A stretch of 64,000 nt of DNA, taken from the NCBI RefSeq assembly GCF_900091465.1, contig NZ_FMHV01000002.1, positions 1,612,001-1,676,000 of the forward strand. Reading direction: 5' to 3'. The notes under the pieces are model-generated. The model worked only from the letters and a program-made list of their open reading frames with translations, was not told the DNA's origin and did not search any database. This DNA comes from Micromonospora rhizosphaerae (GTDB lineage Bacteria; Actinomycetota; Actinomycetes; Mycobacteriales; Micromonosporaceae). Both the position numbers and the translations under genes were made by a program. Of the stretch, positions 38,986 through 46,425 are shown piece after piece (position 1 is the first letter of the stretch; the number at the start of each line of letters is the position of its first letter).

Positions 38986-39618
38986 ATGCAGGTCACCAAG
39001 TACGCCCACTCCTGCCTTCGGGTGCAGCACGACGGGGGAGTGCTCGTCATCGACCCCGGCGGGTACAGCGAGCCCGAGGCGCTGGACGGGGCGGACGCGG
39101 TGCTGATCACCCACCAGCACCCGGACCATGTGAACGCCGAGGCGCTCGCCCGGGCGCTGGAGCGCCGCCCGTTCACCATCAACGGTCCGGCCTCGCTCGC
39201 CGGCGTCCTCGGTGACGCGGGCGAGGCGCTCACCGTGGTTGGGCCGGGCGAGTCGTTCACCGCGGCCGGCGTACCGGTTCGCGCGTACGGCGGCCAGCAC
39301 GCCGTCATCCACCCGGACATCCCGGTGATCGAGAACCTGGGTTACCTGATCAACGACGTGGTCTACCACCCGGGGGACTCGCTGGTCGTCCCCGAGGACG
39401 TCCAGCAGGTGGACACCCTCTTCGCGCCGATCCACGCGCCCTGGTCGAAGTTCTCCGAGGTGGTCGACTTCATCCGGGCGGTCGCCCCGCGCCGCGCGTA
39501 CGCGCTGCACGACGGCCTGCTCAACAGCAACGGGTTCGCCGTGCTCGACCGGCAGTACACGGCGCTGTCCAACACCGAGTACCAGCGGCTCGAACCGGGC
39601 ACCCGGTTCGACGTCTGA
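38986..39618 (+). CDS. MBL-fold metal-dependent hydrolase
   Basis: A 210-residue metallo-beta-lactamase-fold protein of the UlaG-like group: N-terminal KYAHSCLRVQHDGGVLVIDPGGY, metal motif THQHPDHVN, later His in VVYHPGDSLVVP and a C-terminal APRRAYALHDGLLNSNG. It is probably a hydrolase for a phosphorylated or lactone-type small molecule; the substrate is unknown. GAGGAG precedes ATG 38986 by 5 nt; in-frame sequence further upstream belongs to the opposite-strand DUF4349 gene. It is followed 5 bp later by the coiled-coil gene, so they are likely cotranscribed. Confidence 0.9.
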   Translation: MQVTKYAHSCLRVQHDGGVLVIDPGGYSEPEALDGADAVLITHQHPDHVNAEALARALERRPFTINGPASLAGVLGDAGEALTVVGPGESFTAAGVPVRAYGGQHAVIHPDIPVIENLGYLINDVVYHPGDSLVVPEDVQQVDTLFAPIHAPWSKFSEVVDFIRAVAPRRAYALHDGLLNSNGFAVLDRQYTALSNTEYQRLEPGTRFDV

Positions 39619-39623
39619 CCCCC

Positions 39624-40562
39624 GTGGCCCACCCCTCCCGCGACCTGGTCGAGCGGCTCTACGCGACGCCGCCGGACCGGTTCGTCGCGGCCCGGGACGC
39701 CGCCGCCGAGGAGGCGCGCGGCGCGGGTGACCGGGCCACCGCCCGGGAGATCGCCCGACTACGCCGGCCGACCGTGGCGGCCTGGCTGGTCAACCTGCTG
39801 GCCATCCGCCGGCCGGAACTGGTCGCCGAACTGGCGCAGCTCTCCGAGGCGCTCCGCTCGGCCCAGCGTGAGCTGCGCGGCCCCCGGCTGCGCGAGCTCT
39901 CCGCGCAGCGGCGGGCCGTGGTCGGCGGCCTGGTGGCGGAGGTGCGGAAGCTGGCGGCCGGAATTGACGGCGCCCCGTCGGCCGGGAAGCTGCCGCTGGC
40001 CGAGGTGGAGGCCACCCTCAACGCGGCGCTATCCGACGCCGAGGTGGCCGAGCAGGTCCGCTCCGGCCGGGTGCTGCGGGCCACCAACTACGCCGGGTTC
40101 GGCGAGGTGCCACGGCCGAAGCTGCGGCTGGTCACCGGGGGAGCCGAGGAGGCGCCCGTACCGGAGCAGCAGGTCGAGCGGGCCGACGCCCGGCGGGCGC
40201 GCGACGAGCGGGCGGCCGAGCGGGCCGCCAGCGCGGAACGGGCGAAGCGCCGCCGGGCCCTGGAACGCGAACTGGCGAAGGCCCGGGCCGACCAGGAGCG
40301 GGCCGAGTCGGAGCTGACCGACGCGGCGCGGTCGGAACAGGACGGTGCGGCGACGCTGGACCAGATCGAGACCGAGCTCGCCGAGCTGGAACGTCGACGG
40401 GCCGTCGCCGAGCAGGAGCTGAGCCGCGCCAAGCTGGCCCGACGCTCCGCCGAGCGGTCGCTCACCGCGGCCCGCCGGCGCACCGGCGAGGTCGAGGCCG
40501 CGGTGGAGGCGTTGGACGCCGAAGAGGGGGATGCCGCCGAGGGCGGCCGGCGGGCAGACTGA
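39624..40562 (+). CDS. Coiled-coil protein of unknown function
   Basis: A 312-residue protein with an N-terminal helical domain (residues about 5-150: RDLVERLYATPPDRFVAARDAAAEEARGAGDR..., RRPTVAAWLVNLLA) and a long Ala/Arg/Glu coiled coil from about 175 to 300. The pattern is common in actinomycete hypothetical proteins but I know no function. No membrane segment or signal. It starts at GTG 39624, 5 bp after the MBL-fold gene, and is followed 34 bp later by the SCO6745-like gene, suggesting a three-gene transcript. Confidence 0.82.
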   Translation: MAHPSRDLVERLYATPPDRFVAARDAAAEEARGAGDRATAREIARLRRPTVAAWLVNLLAIRRPELVAELAQLSEALRSAQRELRGPRLRELSAQRRAVVGGLVAEVRKLAAGIDGAPSAGKLPLAEVEATLNAALSDAEVAEQVRSGRVLRATNYAGFGEVPRPKLRLVTGGAEEAPVPEQQVERADARRARDERAAERAASAERAKRRRALERELAKARADQERAESELTDAARSEQDGAATLDQIETELAELERRRAVAEQELSRAKLARRSAERSLTAARRRTGEVEAAVEALDAEEGDAAEGGRRAD

Positions 40563-40596
40563 CCGGAATGGACGACCACGGTGGACGGGCGGCCGG

Positions 40597-41349
40597 ATGA
40601 CCCCGGAGCAGGTCGCCGCCGCCAGCAAACCGCTCGTGCTGGAGCTCGGCGAGGCGTTCAGCCGCTGCCCGGGGACACTGCGCCGGGCCCGGCTGCTCGG
40701 CATCTCCGGCTGGGCCTTCTACATCACCGGTCGGGCCGGGGCGCTCGGCGACGTGCGCGCCGAAACGGTGGCGGCCGCCCTCGGCTTCATCGCCCCGGAC
40801 GCGGTGGCCGACGGTTGGGACGGCGCCGCCCGTACGGTCCGGCCGGTCGAGGTGGCCGCGGCGAACCTGGTCGAGTGCTGCCGCTGGGGGGCCCAGCACC
40901 TCGACGACGCGCCGGCGGTGACCCGGCTGGTCGCACTGGTGGAACGGACGGTCGATGCGGCGGACGCCAGCGGTATGCCGCTCTTCGCCGCCTGGCGGGC
41001 GATGCCGGTGCCGGACCGGTCCCCGGGGGCCCGGCTCGCGGTCGGGCTGCTCCTGCTCCGCGAGCACTTCGCCGGCGCCCACCTGCTCGCGGTCCGGGCC
41101 AGCGGGATGAACCCGCTGGAGGCGGTGCTGGCCGGACCGGAGGGGGAGGCGGGCGCCGCCGCCTGTGGCTGGCCGCCGCCGTACCCGCCGGTCGGGCCGC
41201 TGGTCCGGCGGCGGCTCTGGGCCGAGGCGGTGACCGACCGGCTCGCCTCGGCCGCCTTCCGGGCGCTCGCCCCCGGCGAGGGGGAGGAACTCCTCGACCT
41301 GCTCAGCGCCGCCCGGCTGCACCTGCGCCGCCCCGTCCCGGCCGGCTGA
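40597..41349 (+). CDS. SCO6745-family protein
   Basis: A 250-residue protein with the pattern of the SCO6745/SalK-like family: an N-terminal helical region, the segment GRAGALGDVRAETVAAALGFIAPDAV near residues 45-70, and a conserved ending in which helical pairs contain HLLAVRASGMNPLEAVLAG and GPLVRRRLWAEAV. No enzymatic motif is recognised; homologues have been loosely annotated as helix-turn-helix proteins. ATG 40597 is chosen because upstream residues lie in low-conservation sequence. Confidence 0.78.
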   Translation: MTPEQVAAASKPLVLELGEAFSRCPGTLRRARLLGISGWAFYITGRAGALGDVRAETVAAALGFIAPDAVADGWDGAARTVRPVEVAAANLVECCRWGAQHLDDAPAVTRLVALVERTVDAADASGMPLFAAWRAMPVPDRSPGARLAVGLLLLREHFAGAHLLAVRASGMNPLEAVLAGPEGEAGAAACGWPPPYPPVGPLVRRRLWAEAVTDRLASAAFRALAPGEGEELLDLLSAARLHLRRPVPAG

Positions 41350-41440
41350 GCCCGCCGGAGCCGTGCACGGCACTCGCCTGCGGGCCGGGTGGCGATAAAT
41401 GGGCGGCGCGGTGGGCGGGTGGCCTGCCAGGATCTGCGGC

Positions 41441-42403
41441 GTGACGCTTCCCGCCGGCTGGACCGCCCGCCGACCCACCCTGGACGACGTTCCGGCGCTC
41501 CTCAAGGTGGTGCACGCCGCCGACACCTTCGCCCTCGGGTACCCGGACTTCGACGCCGAGGACGTCCGGGCCGCGCTGACCGCTCCCTTCGTCGACCCGG
41601 CCCGGGACTCGTGGCTGGTCACCGACCAGGACGACACCGCGGTCGCCTGGGCGATCCTGGACAACCCGACCGGGGTGGGCCGGGAGTTCGTCGAGGTCTT
41701 GGTCGACCCCGACCGCGGCGCCGACCTGCGCGCCCCGCTGCTCGCCCGGCAGTTGGACCGGGTCGCCGAGCGGGCAGCCGAGCGCGGGGTGCCCGCGCTG
41801 ACCGTCCGCTGCGCGGTCTTCGCCCCGGAGACCCAATGGGCGGCCGAGCTGGCCGAGGCGGGCTTCACCCGGATCAAGCGGTACGTGCGGATGACCCGCC
41901 CGCTGGCCGACCTGCCGGCCGAGCCGCCGCCCCCGCCCGGGGTCACCGTCCGGCCGTTGCGCGCCGACGACGAGGCCGACCTGCGGGCGTTCTACCGGAT
42001 CTTCGACATCGCGTTCCGGGACACCCCGGACTACGAACCGGTCGGCTTCGACCGGTGGCGGCAGGAGCTCCCGCCGTATGGAAAGACCTGGGACGAGTGG
42101 TTCGTCGCCGAGGTCGACGGCGAGCCGGCCGGCGCGCTGCAGTCCTCGGACCAGGCGTTGGAGCAGGACATGGGCTGGGTGCGCACCCTGTCGGTGCTGC
42201 CCGCGTATCGGCGGCGCGGGGTGGGGGCGGCCCTACTGCGCCGCGCCTTCGCCACCTACGCGGCCAAGGGCCGCAGCTCCGCCGGCCTCGGCGTCGACCT
42301 GACCAATCCGACCGCCCCGGTGACCCTCTACCGTTCGGTGGGGCTGCGCGAGGTGCGCTGGACCGACATGTGCGAACGGATCGTGCCGGCCGCCGGTGTG
42401 TGA
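41441..42403 (+). CDS. Tandem GNAT-family N-acetyltransferase
   Basis: A 320-residue protein with two GNAT halves. The first (about 5-150) has a degenerate acetyl-CoA loop. The second (about 165-315) has VRTLSVLPAYRRRGVGAALLRRAF, the canonical Arg/Gln-x-x-Gly-x-Gly/Ala pyrophosphate loop, and NPTAPVTLYRSVGLREV. The layout resembles mycothiol synthase-like double-GNAT proteins, but the substrate is unknown. GTG 41441 begins just before the first conserved strand. It is separated from its neighbours by short gaps. Confidence 0.85.
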   Translation: MTLPAGWTARRPTLDDVPALLKVVHAADTFALGYPDFDAEDVRAALTAPFVDPARDSWLVTDQDDTAVAWAILDNPTGVGREFVEVLVDPDRGADLRAPLLARQLDRVAERAAERGVPALTVRCAVFAPETQWAAELAEAGFTRIKRYVRMTRPLADLPAEPPPPPGVTVRPLRADDEADLRAFYRIFDIAFRDTPDYEPVGFDRWRQELPPYGKTWDEWFVAEVDGEPAGALQSSDQALEQDMGWVRTLSVLPAYRRRGVGAALLRRAFATYAAKGRSSAGLGVDLTNPTAPVTLYRSVGLREVRWTDMCERIVPAAGV

Positions 42404-42474
42404 TGGACGACCCGGACCGGGCCCGGCGGGTGGCGGCGCGGGCCTGGTAGGAGACTGGATGCGTGCGATACGCG

Positions 42475-42930
42475 CTACGCCGACGCGGTGCCGGTGGGGC
42501 GGGACCGCAGCTCGGTGACGTAGTCGTCCGGCGCGCCCGCCTTCTCGGCCGCGTTTGCGATCTCCGACAGGTACCACGACGTCGGCAGGCCACCCTCGTA
42601 CCCGTCGAAGACGTAGACCCAGGCGGTCACGTCGCCGTCCAGGGTCGAGATGCGGACGGTGAGCTTGCGGTACGTCCCGGCGGTCACACCCTCGATCTCG
42701 TCGAGCTGCGCCGCGTCGTACGGGTGGATGTCGTAGAGCGCCACGAAGACCCGGTCGCCCGGGGACTCGACCACCGTACTGACCGAGCCCTCCCAGCCGA
42801 TGACGCCCTCGCCCGCGAAGGTGAGCCGCCACCCCTCCAGCCAGCCGGTGCCCACCATCGGCGAATGCGGGCAGTAGGCGCGCATCCGGGCGGGGTCCAG
42901 GTTTGAGCCGTAAGCGGCGTAATGACGCAC
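42475..42930 (-). CDS. Gamma-glutamylcyclotransferase-like protein
   Basis: A 151-residue GGCT-fold protein. YAAYGSNLDPARM at the N-terminus is the substrate-binding YGSNL motif, and DEIEGVTAGTYRKLTV contains the catalytic Glu, followed by AWVYVFDGY. Members form 5-oxoproline from gamma-glutamyl substrates; others act on gamma-glutamylamines. GTG 42930 puts YGSN at residues 6-9 as usual, and a TATCGT box lies about 7 nt upstream on the coding strand. Divergent from lpdA. Confidence 0.87.
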   Translation of the reverse strand: MRHYAAYGSNLDPARMRAYCPHSPMVGTGWLEGWRLTFAGEGVIGWEGSVSTVVESPGDRVFVALYDIHPYDAAQLDEIEGVTAGTYRKLTVRISTLDGDVTAWVYVFDGYEGGLPTSWYLSEIANAAEKAGAPDDYVTELRSRPTGTASA

Positions 42931-43035
42931 GGCGATGACGATAGCCCGGCCGGCGGGTGGGGGAGAATACGACGGTGCGTGTCGAGCGCGATGGGAGAAG
43001 AAAGTCACTGTGAGCACTGACGAGGGGCGAGCGCT

Positions 43036-44439
43036 GTGAGCCAGATCGTGATCATCGGCGGGGGGCCGGCCGGGTACGAGGCGGCGCTGGTCGCCGCCCA
43101 ACTGGACGCTGATGTGACCGTGGTGGAGGCCGAGGGGGCCGGCGGCGCCTGCGTGCTCTCCGACTGCGTCCCGTCGAAGACCTTCATCGCCAGCTCCCAG
43201 GTGGTCACCGGGTATCGGGACACCGAGGAGTTCGGGGTGCACTCCGACGGGCTGGAGGCGATCACCGTCGACGCCCCGGCGGTGCACGAGCGGGTCAAGC
43301 GGCTCGCCCTGGCGCAGTCCGCCGACGTCTACGCCAAGCTGATCAAGGCCGGCGTGACCTTCGTGGCCGGGACCGCCCGGCTCGGCGAGGACACCCTCGG
43401 TCACACCCACCGGGTGATCGTCACCCCGGCCGACGGCGGCGAGGAGTACTCGATCGCCGCGTCGACCGTGCTGATCGCCACCGGCGCCACCCCGCGCCGG
43501 CTCCCCACCGCCGTACCGGACGGTGAGCGCATCCTGACCTGGCGCCAGGTGTACGACCTGCCGGAGCTGCCCGAGCAGCTGATCGTGGTCGGCTCCGGCG
43601 TGACCGGCGCCGAGTTCGCCAGCGCGTACCTGGCGATGGGCGTCGAGGTCACCCTGGTCTCCAGCCGGGACCGGGTGATGCCGCACGAGGACGCCGACGC
43701 CGCGATGGCCATCGAGCGGGTCTTCCGCAACCGGGGCATGAGCATCCTCAACAACTCCCGCGCGGAGGCGGTGCGCCGGACCGACGACGGCGTCGAGGTC
43801 GAGCTCTCCGACGGCCGCAAGGTGTACGGCTCACACGCGCTGATCGCGGTCGGCTCGATCCCGAACACCGCCAACCTGGGCCTCGCCGAGTACGGCGTCG
43901 AGCTGGCCCGGGGCGGCTACGTCACGGTCGACCGGGTGTCCCGGACCAACGTCCCCGGCATCTACGCTGCCGGCGACTGCACCGGGGTGCTGCCGCTGGC
44001 GAGCGTCGCCGCCATGCAGGGCCGGATCGCGATGTGGCACGCCCTCGGCGAGGCGGTCCGGCCGCTGCGGCTGCGTACCGTCGCGGCGAACGCCTTCACC
44101 GACCCGGAGCTGGCCACGGTCGGCGTCTCGCAGAACGAGGTGGACGCCGGCAAGGTTCCGGCCCGCCAGGTGATGCTGCCGCTCTCCGGCAACGCCCGGG
44201 CGAAGATGGACGACCTGGCCGACGGCTTCGTCAAGCTCTTCTGCCGGCCGGCGAGCGGCCAGGTCATCGGCGGTGTGGTGGTGGCGCCGAAGGCGAGCGA
44301 GCTGATCCTTCCGATCACCATGGCGGTGGAGAACAACCTCACCGTCAACGAGCTGGCCCACACCATCACCATCTACCCGAGCCTCTCCGGCTCGGTCACC
44401 GAAGCGGCCCGCCAACTCATGCTCCACGAGCTGGAGTAA
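43036..44439 (+). CDS. lpdA: LpdA-type NAD(P)H-quinone/flavoprotein reductase
   Basis: A 467-residue flavoprotein of the pyridine nucleotide-disulfide oxidoreductase family, most like mycobacterial LpdA, which reduces quinones. The FAD motif IIGGGPAGYEAA is at residues 6-17, CVLSDC (Cys39/Cys44) keeps both redox cysteines, the NAD(P) motif VVGSGVTGAEFAS is present, and GIYAAGDCTG is the second FAD motif. The C-terminal catalytic His-Glu of dipyridamole-type lipoamide dehydrogenases is missing (YPSLSGSVTEAA). A role as a lipoamide dehydrogenase is therefore unlikely. GTG 43036. Confidence 0.88.
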   Translation: MSQIVIIGGGPAGYEAALVAAQLDADVTVVEAEGAGGACVLSDCVPSKTFIASSQVVTGYRDTEEFGVHSDGLEAITVDAPAVHERVKRLALAQSADVYAKLIKAGVTFVAGTARLGEDTLGHTHRVIVTPADGGEEYSIAASTVLIATGATPRRLPTAVPDGERILTWRQVYDLPELPEQLIVVGSGVTGAEFASAYLAMGVEVTLVSSRDRVMPHEDADAAMAIERVFRNRGMSILNNSRAEAVRRTDDGVEVELSDGRKVYGSHALIAVGSIPNTANLGLAEYGVELARGGYVTVDRVSRTNVPGIYAAGDCTGVLPLASVAAMQGRIAMWHALGEAVRPLRLRTVAANAFTDPELATVGVSQNEVDAGKVPARQVMLPLSGNARAKMDDLADGFVKLFCRPASGQVIGGVVVAPKASELILPITMAVENNLTVNELAHTITIYPSLSGSVTEAARQLMLHELE

Positions 44440-44446
44440 CCCCAGG

Positions 44447-45181
44447 TCACGCGCCGATCATGGAGTTGTGGCGCCCGCCCCGTACCGGTTCGAGCCCGTC
44501 GTGCGGCGCCATGACTCCATGATCGCCGGTCCCGGCCAGGCGGACGGCGACGACGGTGAGCAGGGCGACCTCCGAGAGGATGAGCAGGCGTTCGGCGAGG
44601 CCGAGCAGGACCCGGTCGCCGGGGTAGGCGGACCAGACCATCGCGCCGGCCAGGGCCAGGCTGGTCAGGGTGAGCGTGCGCAACCAGCCGGCGGCGCGTC
44701 CGCCGAGGGGCTCGGCCAGCAGCCAGCCGGCGAGCGGCAGGGCGACGAAGGCCACCACCGAGGCGTACCGGTGCAGGTAGGCGGCGGTGTCCATGGGCAG
44801 GCCGGGCTCGTTGGTCGGGACCACGGCGGCGGTCACCAGCCCGGCGACCCACGCCGCGAGCAGGACCATGGCCCACCCCCGGGCGCCGGCGCCCGGCCCG
44901 GCCGACCCGCCCCGGCCGGTCGACGGCCGGGACCCGGCCGGCCCGGCCGAAACCGGAGCGTCGGGCCGGCGCAGGGCCGGAATGAGTACGGCGGTGGCGG
45001 CGGCGAGCACCAGCATGGCCGTGTCGATGAGGCCGCCCCGGTCGGAGACGGCGAAGTCGCTGACGGTCAGCGACCAGGGGCTCAGGTCGTCGTTCACCTC
45101 AAGGTGGCCGAGCACGGCCAGCACCGCCGCCAGGGCGATCCCGCCGAGGGCCAGCAGTCCACTCTTCCGGGTTCCAGGCAT
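44447..45181 (-). CDS. DUF998 membrane protein
   Basis: A 244-residue protein with about six hydrophobic segments (near 8-27, 52-68, 103-122, 140-160, 168-185 and 197-215), matching DUF998. A Gly/Ala/Pro-rich cytoplasmic loop (about 72-100) separates segments two and three. Function unknown. The last 25 residues are encoded by a dispersed-looking palindrome (44456-44524), so the natural C-terminus was probably altered by its arrival. It converges with lpdA with 7 bp between stops. Confidence 0.85.
   Translation of the reverse strand: MPGTRKSGLLALGGIALAAVLAVLGHLEVNDDLSPWSLTVSDFAVSDRGGLIDTAMLVLAAATAVLIPALRRPDAPVSAGPAGSRPSTGRGGSAGPGAGARGWAMVLLAAWVAGLVTAAVVPTNEPGLPMDTAAYLHRYASVVAFVALPLAGWLLAEPLGGRAAGWLRTLTLTSLALAGAMVWSAYPGDRVLLGLAERLLILSEVALLTVVAVRLAGTGDHGVMAPHDGLEPVRGGRHNSMIGA
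44456..44524. repeat. 20-bp inverted repeat overlapping the DUF998 3' end
   Basis: GATCATGGAGTTGTGGCGCC (44456-44475) pairs with 44505-44524 with only two mismatches, around a 29-nt loop. It sits at the junction of convergent genes and lies inside the DUF998 coding sequence. It may end both transcripts, but it looks like a mobile palindrome. Confidence 0.6.
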
Positions 45182-45253
45182 GCCTCAGCCTGTCGCCGCG
45201 GCCACCCGAAGCGGATCCGGGAGCGCCACCGACTTCGATCCCCGGGACCACCC

Positions 45254-45943
45254 CTAGAGGGAACGGTTCCGCGCGTGCGTCTCCCGCTGCCCCGACGACG
45301 ACCGCAGCGGCACCCGGTCCACGTCGTCGGTCGATGGGAACTCGGTGCGGGCGGCGCGGGCGCTGATCGCCGTCATCGCCCAACCGGCCGCCGCGAACCC
45401 GGCCGCCGCAGCCGCCCCGATCACCGCCAACCGCCAGGCCGACTCGGTCAGCGCCGTACCGCCCAGGTGTCCGACCAGCGTCCCGTACGTCGCCCAGCCG
45501 GCCGCCGCGGCCGCCTCGTAGCTCAGGAAGAGCCGGTACGGGTAGCGGCGGCGTCCGGCGGAGAAGCAGGCCGCCATCCGGCCGCCGGGCACGAACCGGC
45601 AGAGCAGGATCACCAGCGGCCCCGGCTCGCGCAGCCCCCGGGTGACCCGGCCGGCCACCCGGCGCGCCCGCCCGAACTCGGCGTGCCGCCCCGCCCGGCG
45701 GTCGGGCGCGCCCCGGCCGAGCAGGTAGCAGGTAAGGTCGCCGACGAAGACGCCGAGCGCACCCACGGCGATGGTGAGCGGCAGGCTCAGTCCGCCGTAG
45801 ACGGTGAGCGCACCGCTGGTGATCATGACCAGCTGTGTCGGGATGACCGGCACGAAGGCGTCGGCCACCAGCAGCCCCAGCAGCGCGAGGTACGCCCACG
45901 TCGGCGACGTGACGTCAGTGAGAAGTTCGGGCACGACTGCCAC
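45254..45943 (-). CDS. DedA/VTT-domain membrane protein
   Basis: A 229-residue DedA-family protein. VADAFVPVIPTQLVMITSGAL is the re-entrant signature region, and FVGDLTCYLLGRGAP and CRFVPGGRMAACFSAG are the paired conserved loops with the essential acid and Arg residues. Family members act in lipid scrambling and envelope homeostasis. GTG 45943. A charged cytoplasmic tail (RSSSGQRETHARN) ends the protein. Confidence 0.9.
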   Translation of the reverse strand: MAVVPELLTDVTSPTWAYLALLGLLVADAFVPVIPTQLVMITSGALTVYGGLSLPLTIAVGALGVFVGDLTCYLLGRGAPDRRAGRHAEFGRARRVAGRVTRGLREPGPLVILLCRFVPGGRMAACFSAGRRRYPYRLFLSYEAAAAAGWATYGTLVGHLGGTALTESAWRLAVIGAAAAAGFAAAGWAMTAISARAARTEFPSTDDVDRVPLRSSSGQRETHARNRSL

Positions 45944-46274
45944 CTCGCCCCCCGATAGCCTGCACCAAGCCTGACGGCGTGTCCGGCGTCACCGGGCAGA
46001 GCCCTGGCCGGTGGTGACCGCTGACACGGCAGGGCCACTGGATGTCAACGACACGACGACGCCGGATGTGACGGGACGTCGGTGTGGCGCCGAGCACGGT
46101 GGCGGGCGGCGGATCGGCGCTGGTCGGCGTACCGTTGTCGCTGCGCGGCCCCATGGACGTCGGGTCCCCCGTTCCTGGCGACCCGGGCCGCCGCGGGTCG
46201 TCGGCAGGTCCCGTGCCGGCGACCCGCCCCAAATCCGGGTGCGCGCCGCGACGGTGCGCGGATACCGTTGCCGC
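45944..46274. other. Intergenic region upstream of the ThrRS leader
   Basis: About 330 bp without a convincing gene. A rightward frame from 46011 stays open into the leader peptide but has no ribosome site and poor codon use. A TACCGT box at 46263-46268 lies 6 nt before the leader ATG. The segment must contain the promoters of dedA and of the ThrRS-like gene. Confidence 0.5.
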
Positions 46275-46328
46275 ATGCGCAGCGCGGTGGTGACCACGAC
46301 GCCGGGAATCCCCGGCGCGCCGCACTGA
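46275..46328 (+). CDS. Threonine-rich leader peptide
   Basis: ATG 46275 to TGA 46326-46328 encodes MRSAVVTTTPGIPGAPH, with three consecutive Thr codons (ACC ACG ACG). Six bases upstream is a TACCGT -10-like box, so translation could start at the 5' end of the mRNA. Within the frame GCCGGG-AATC-CCCGGC can form a small hairpin, and 12 nt after its stop begins a strong terminator-like stem. Next is a gene for a threonyl-tRNA synthetase-like enzyme. The layout is that of a leader-peptide attenuator sensing charged tRNA-Thr. Confidence 0.65.
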   Translation: MRSAVVTTTPGIPGAPH

Positions 46329-46340
46329 CGTATCCGTCGA

Positions 46341-46373
46341 CGAGGCCCCGGGGCGAACCGCCCCGGGGCCTCG
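46341..46373 (+). terminator. Attenuator hairpin upstream of the ThrRS-like gene
   Basis: CGAGGCCCCGGGGCG (46341-46355), loop AAC, and its exact complement (46359-46373) form a 15-bp stem, followed by CGGCGTTCC rather than a T-run. No rightward gene precedes it closer than lpdA, with two leftward genes between, so an ordinary gene-end terminator makes little sense. CCCCGG in the leader frame can pair with CCGGGG of the left arm, offering an antiterminator. Confidence 0.65.
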
Positions 46374-46425
46374 CGGCGTTCCGGGCCAGCTCGCCTCCGG
46401 GTCGTACCCGATCAAGGAGAGCGAC

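Noticed and set aside
46011..46328. 105-codon frame containing the Thr leader as its C-terminus
   Set aside because: No ribosome site, poor codon pattern and no recognisable protein; the short leader with an adjacent -10 box explains the signal better.
46275..46425. T-box riboswitch upstream of the ThrRS-like gene
   Set aside because: No T-box consensus or stem I architecture is visible; the Thr codons plus hairpin fit peptide attenuation.
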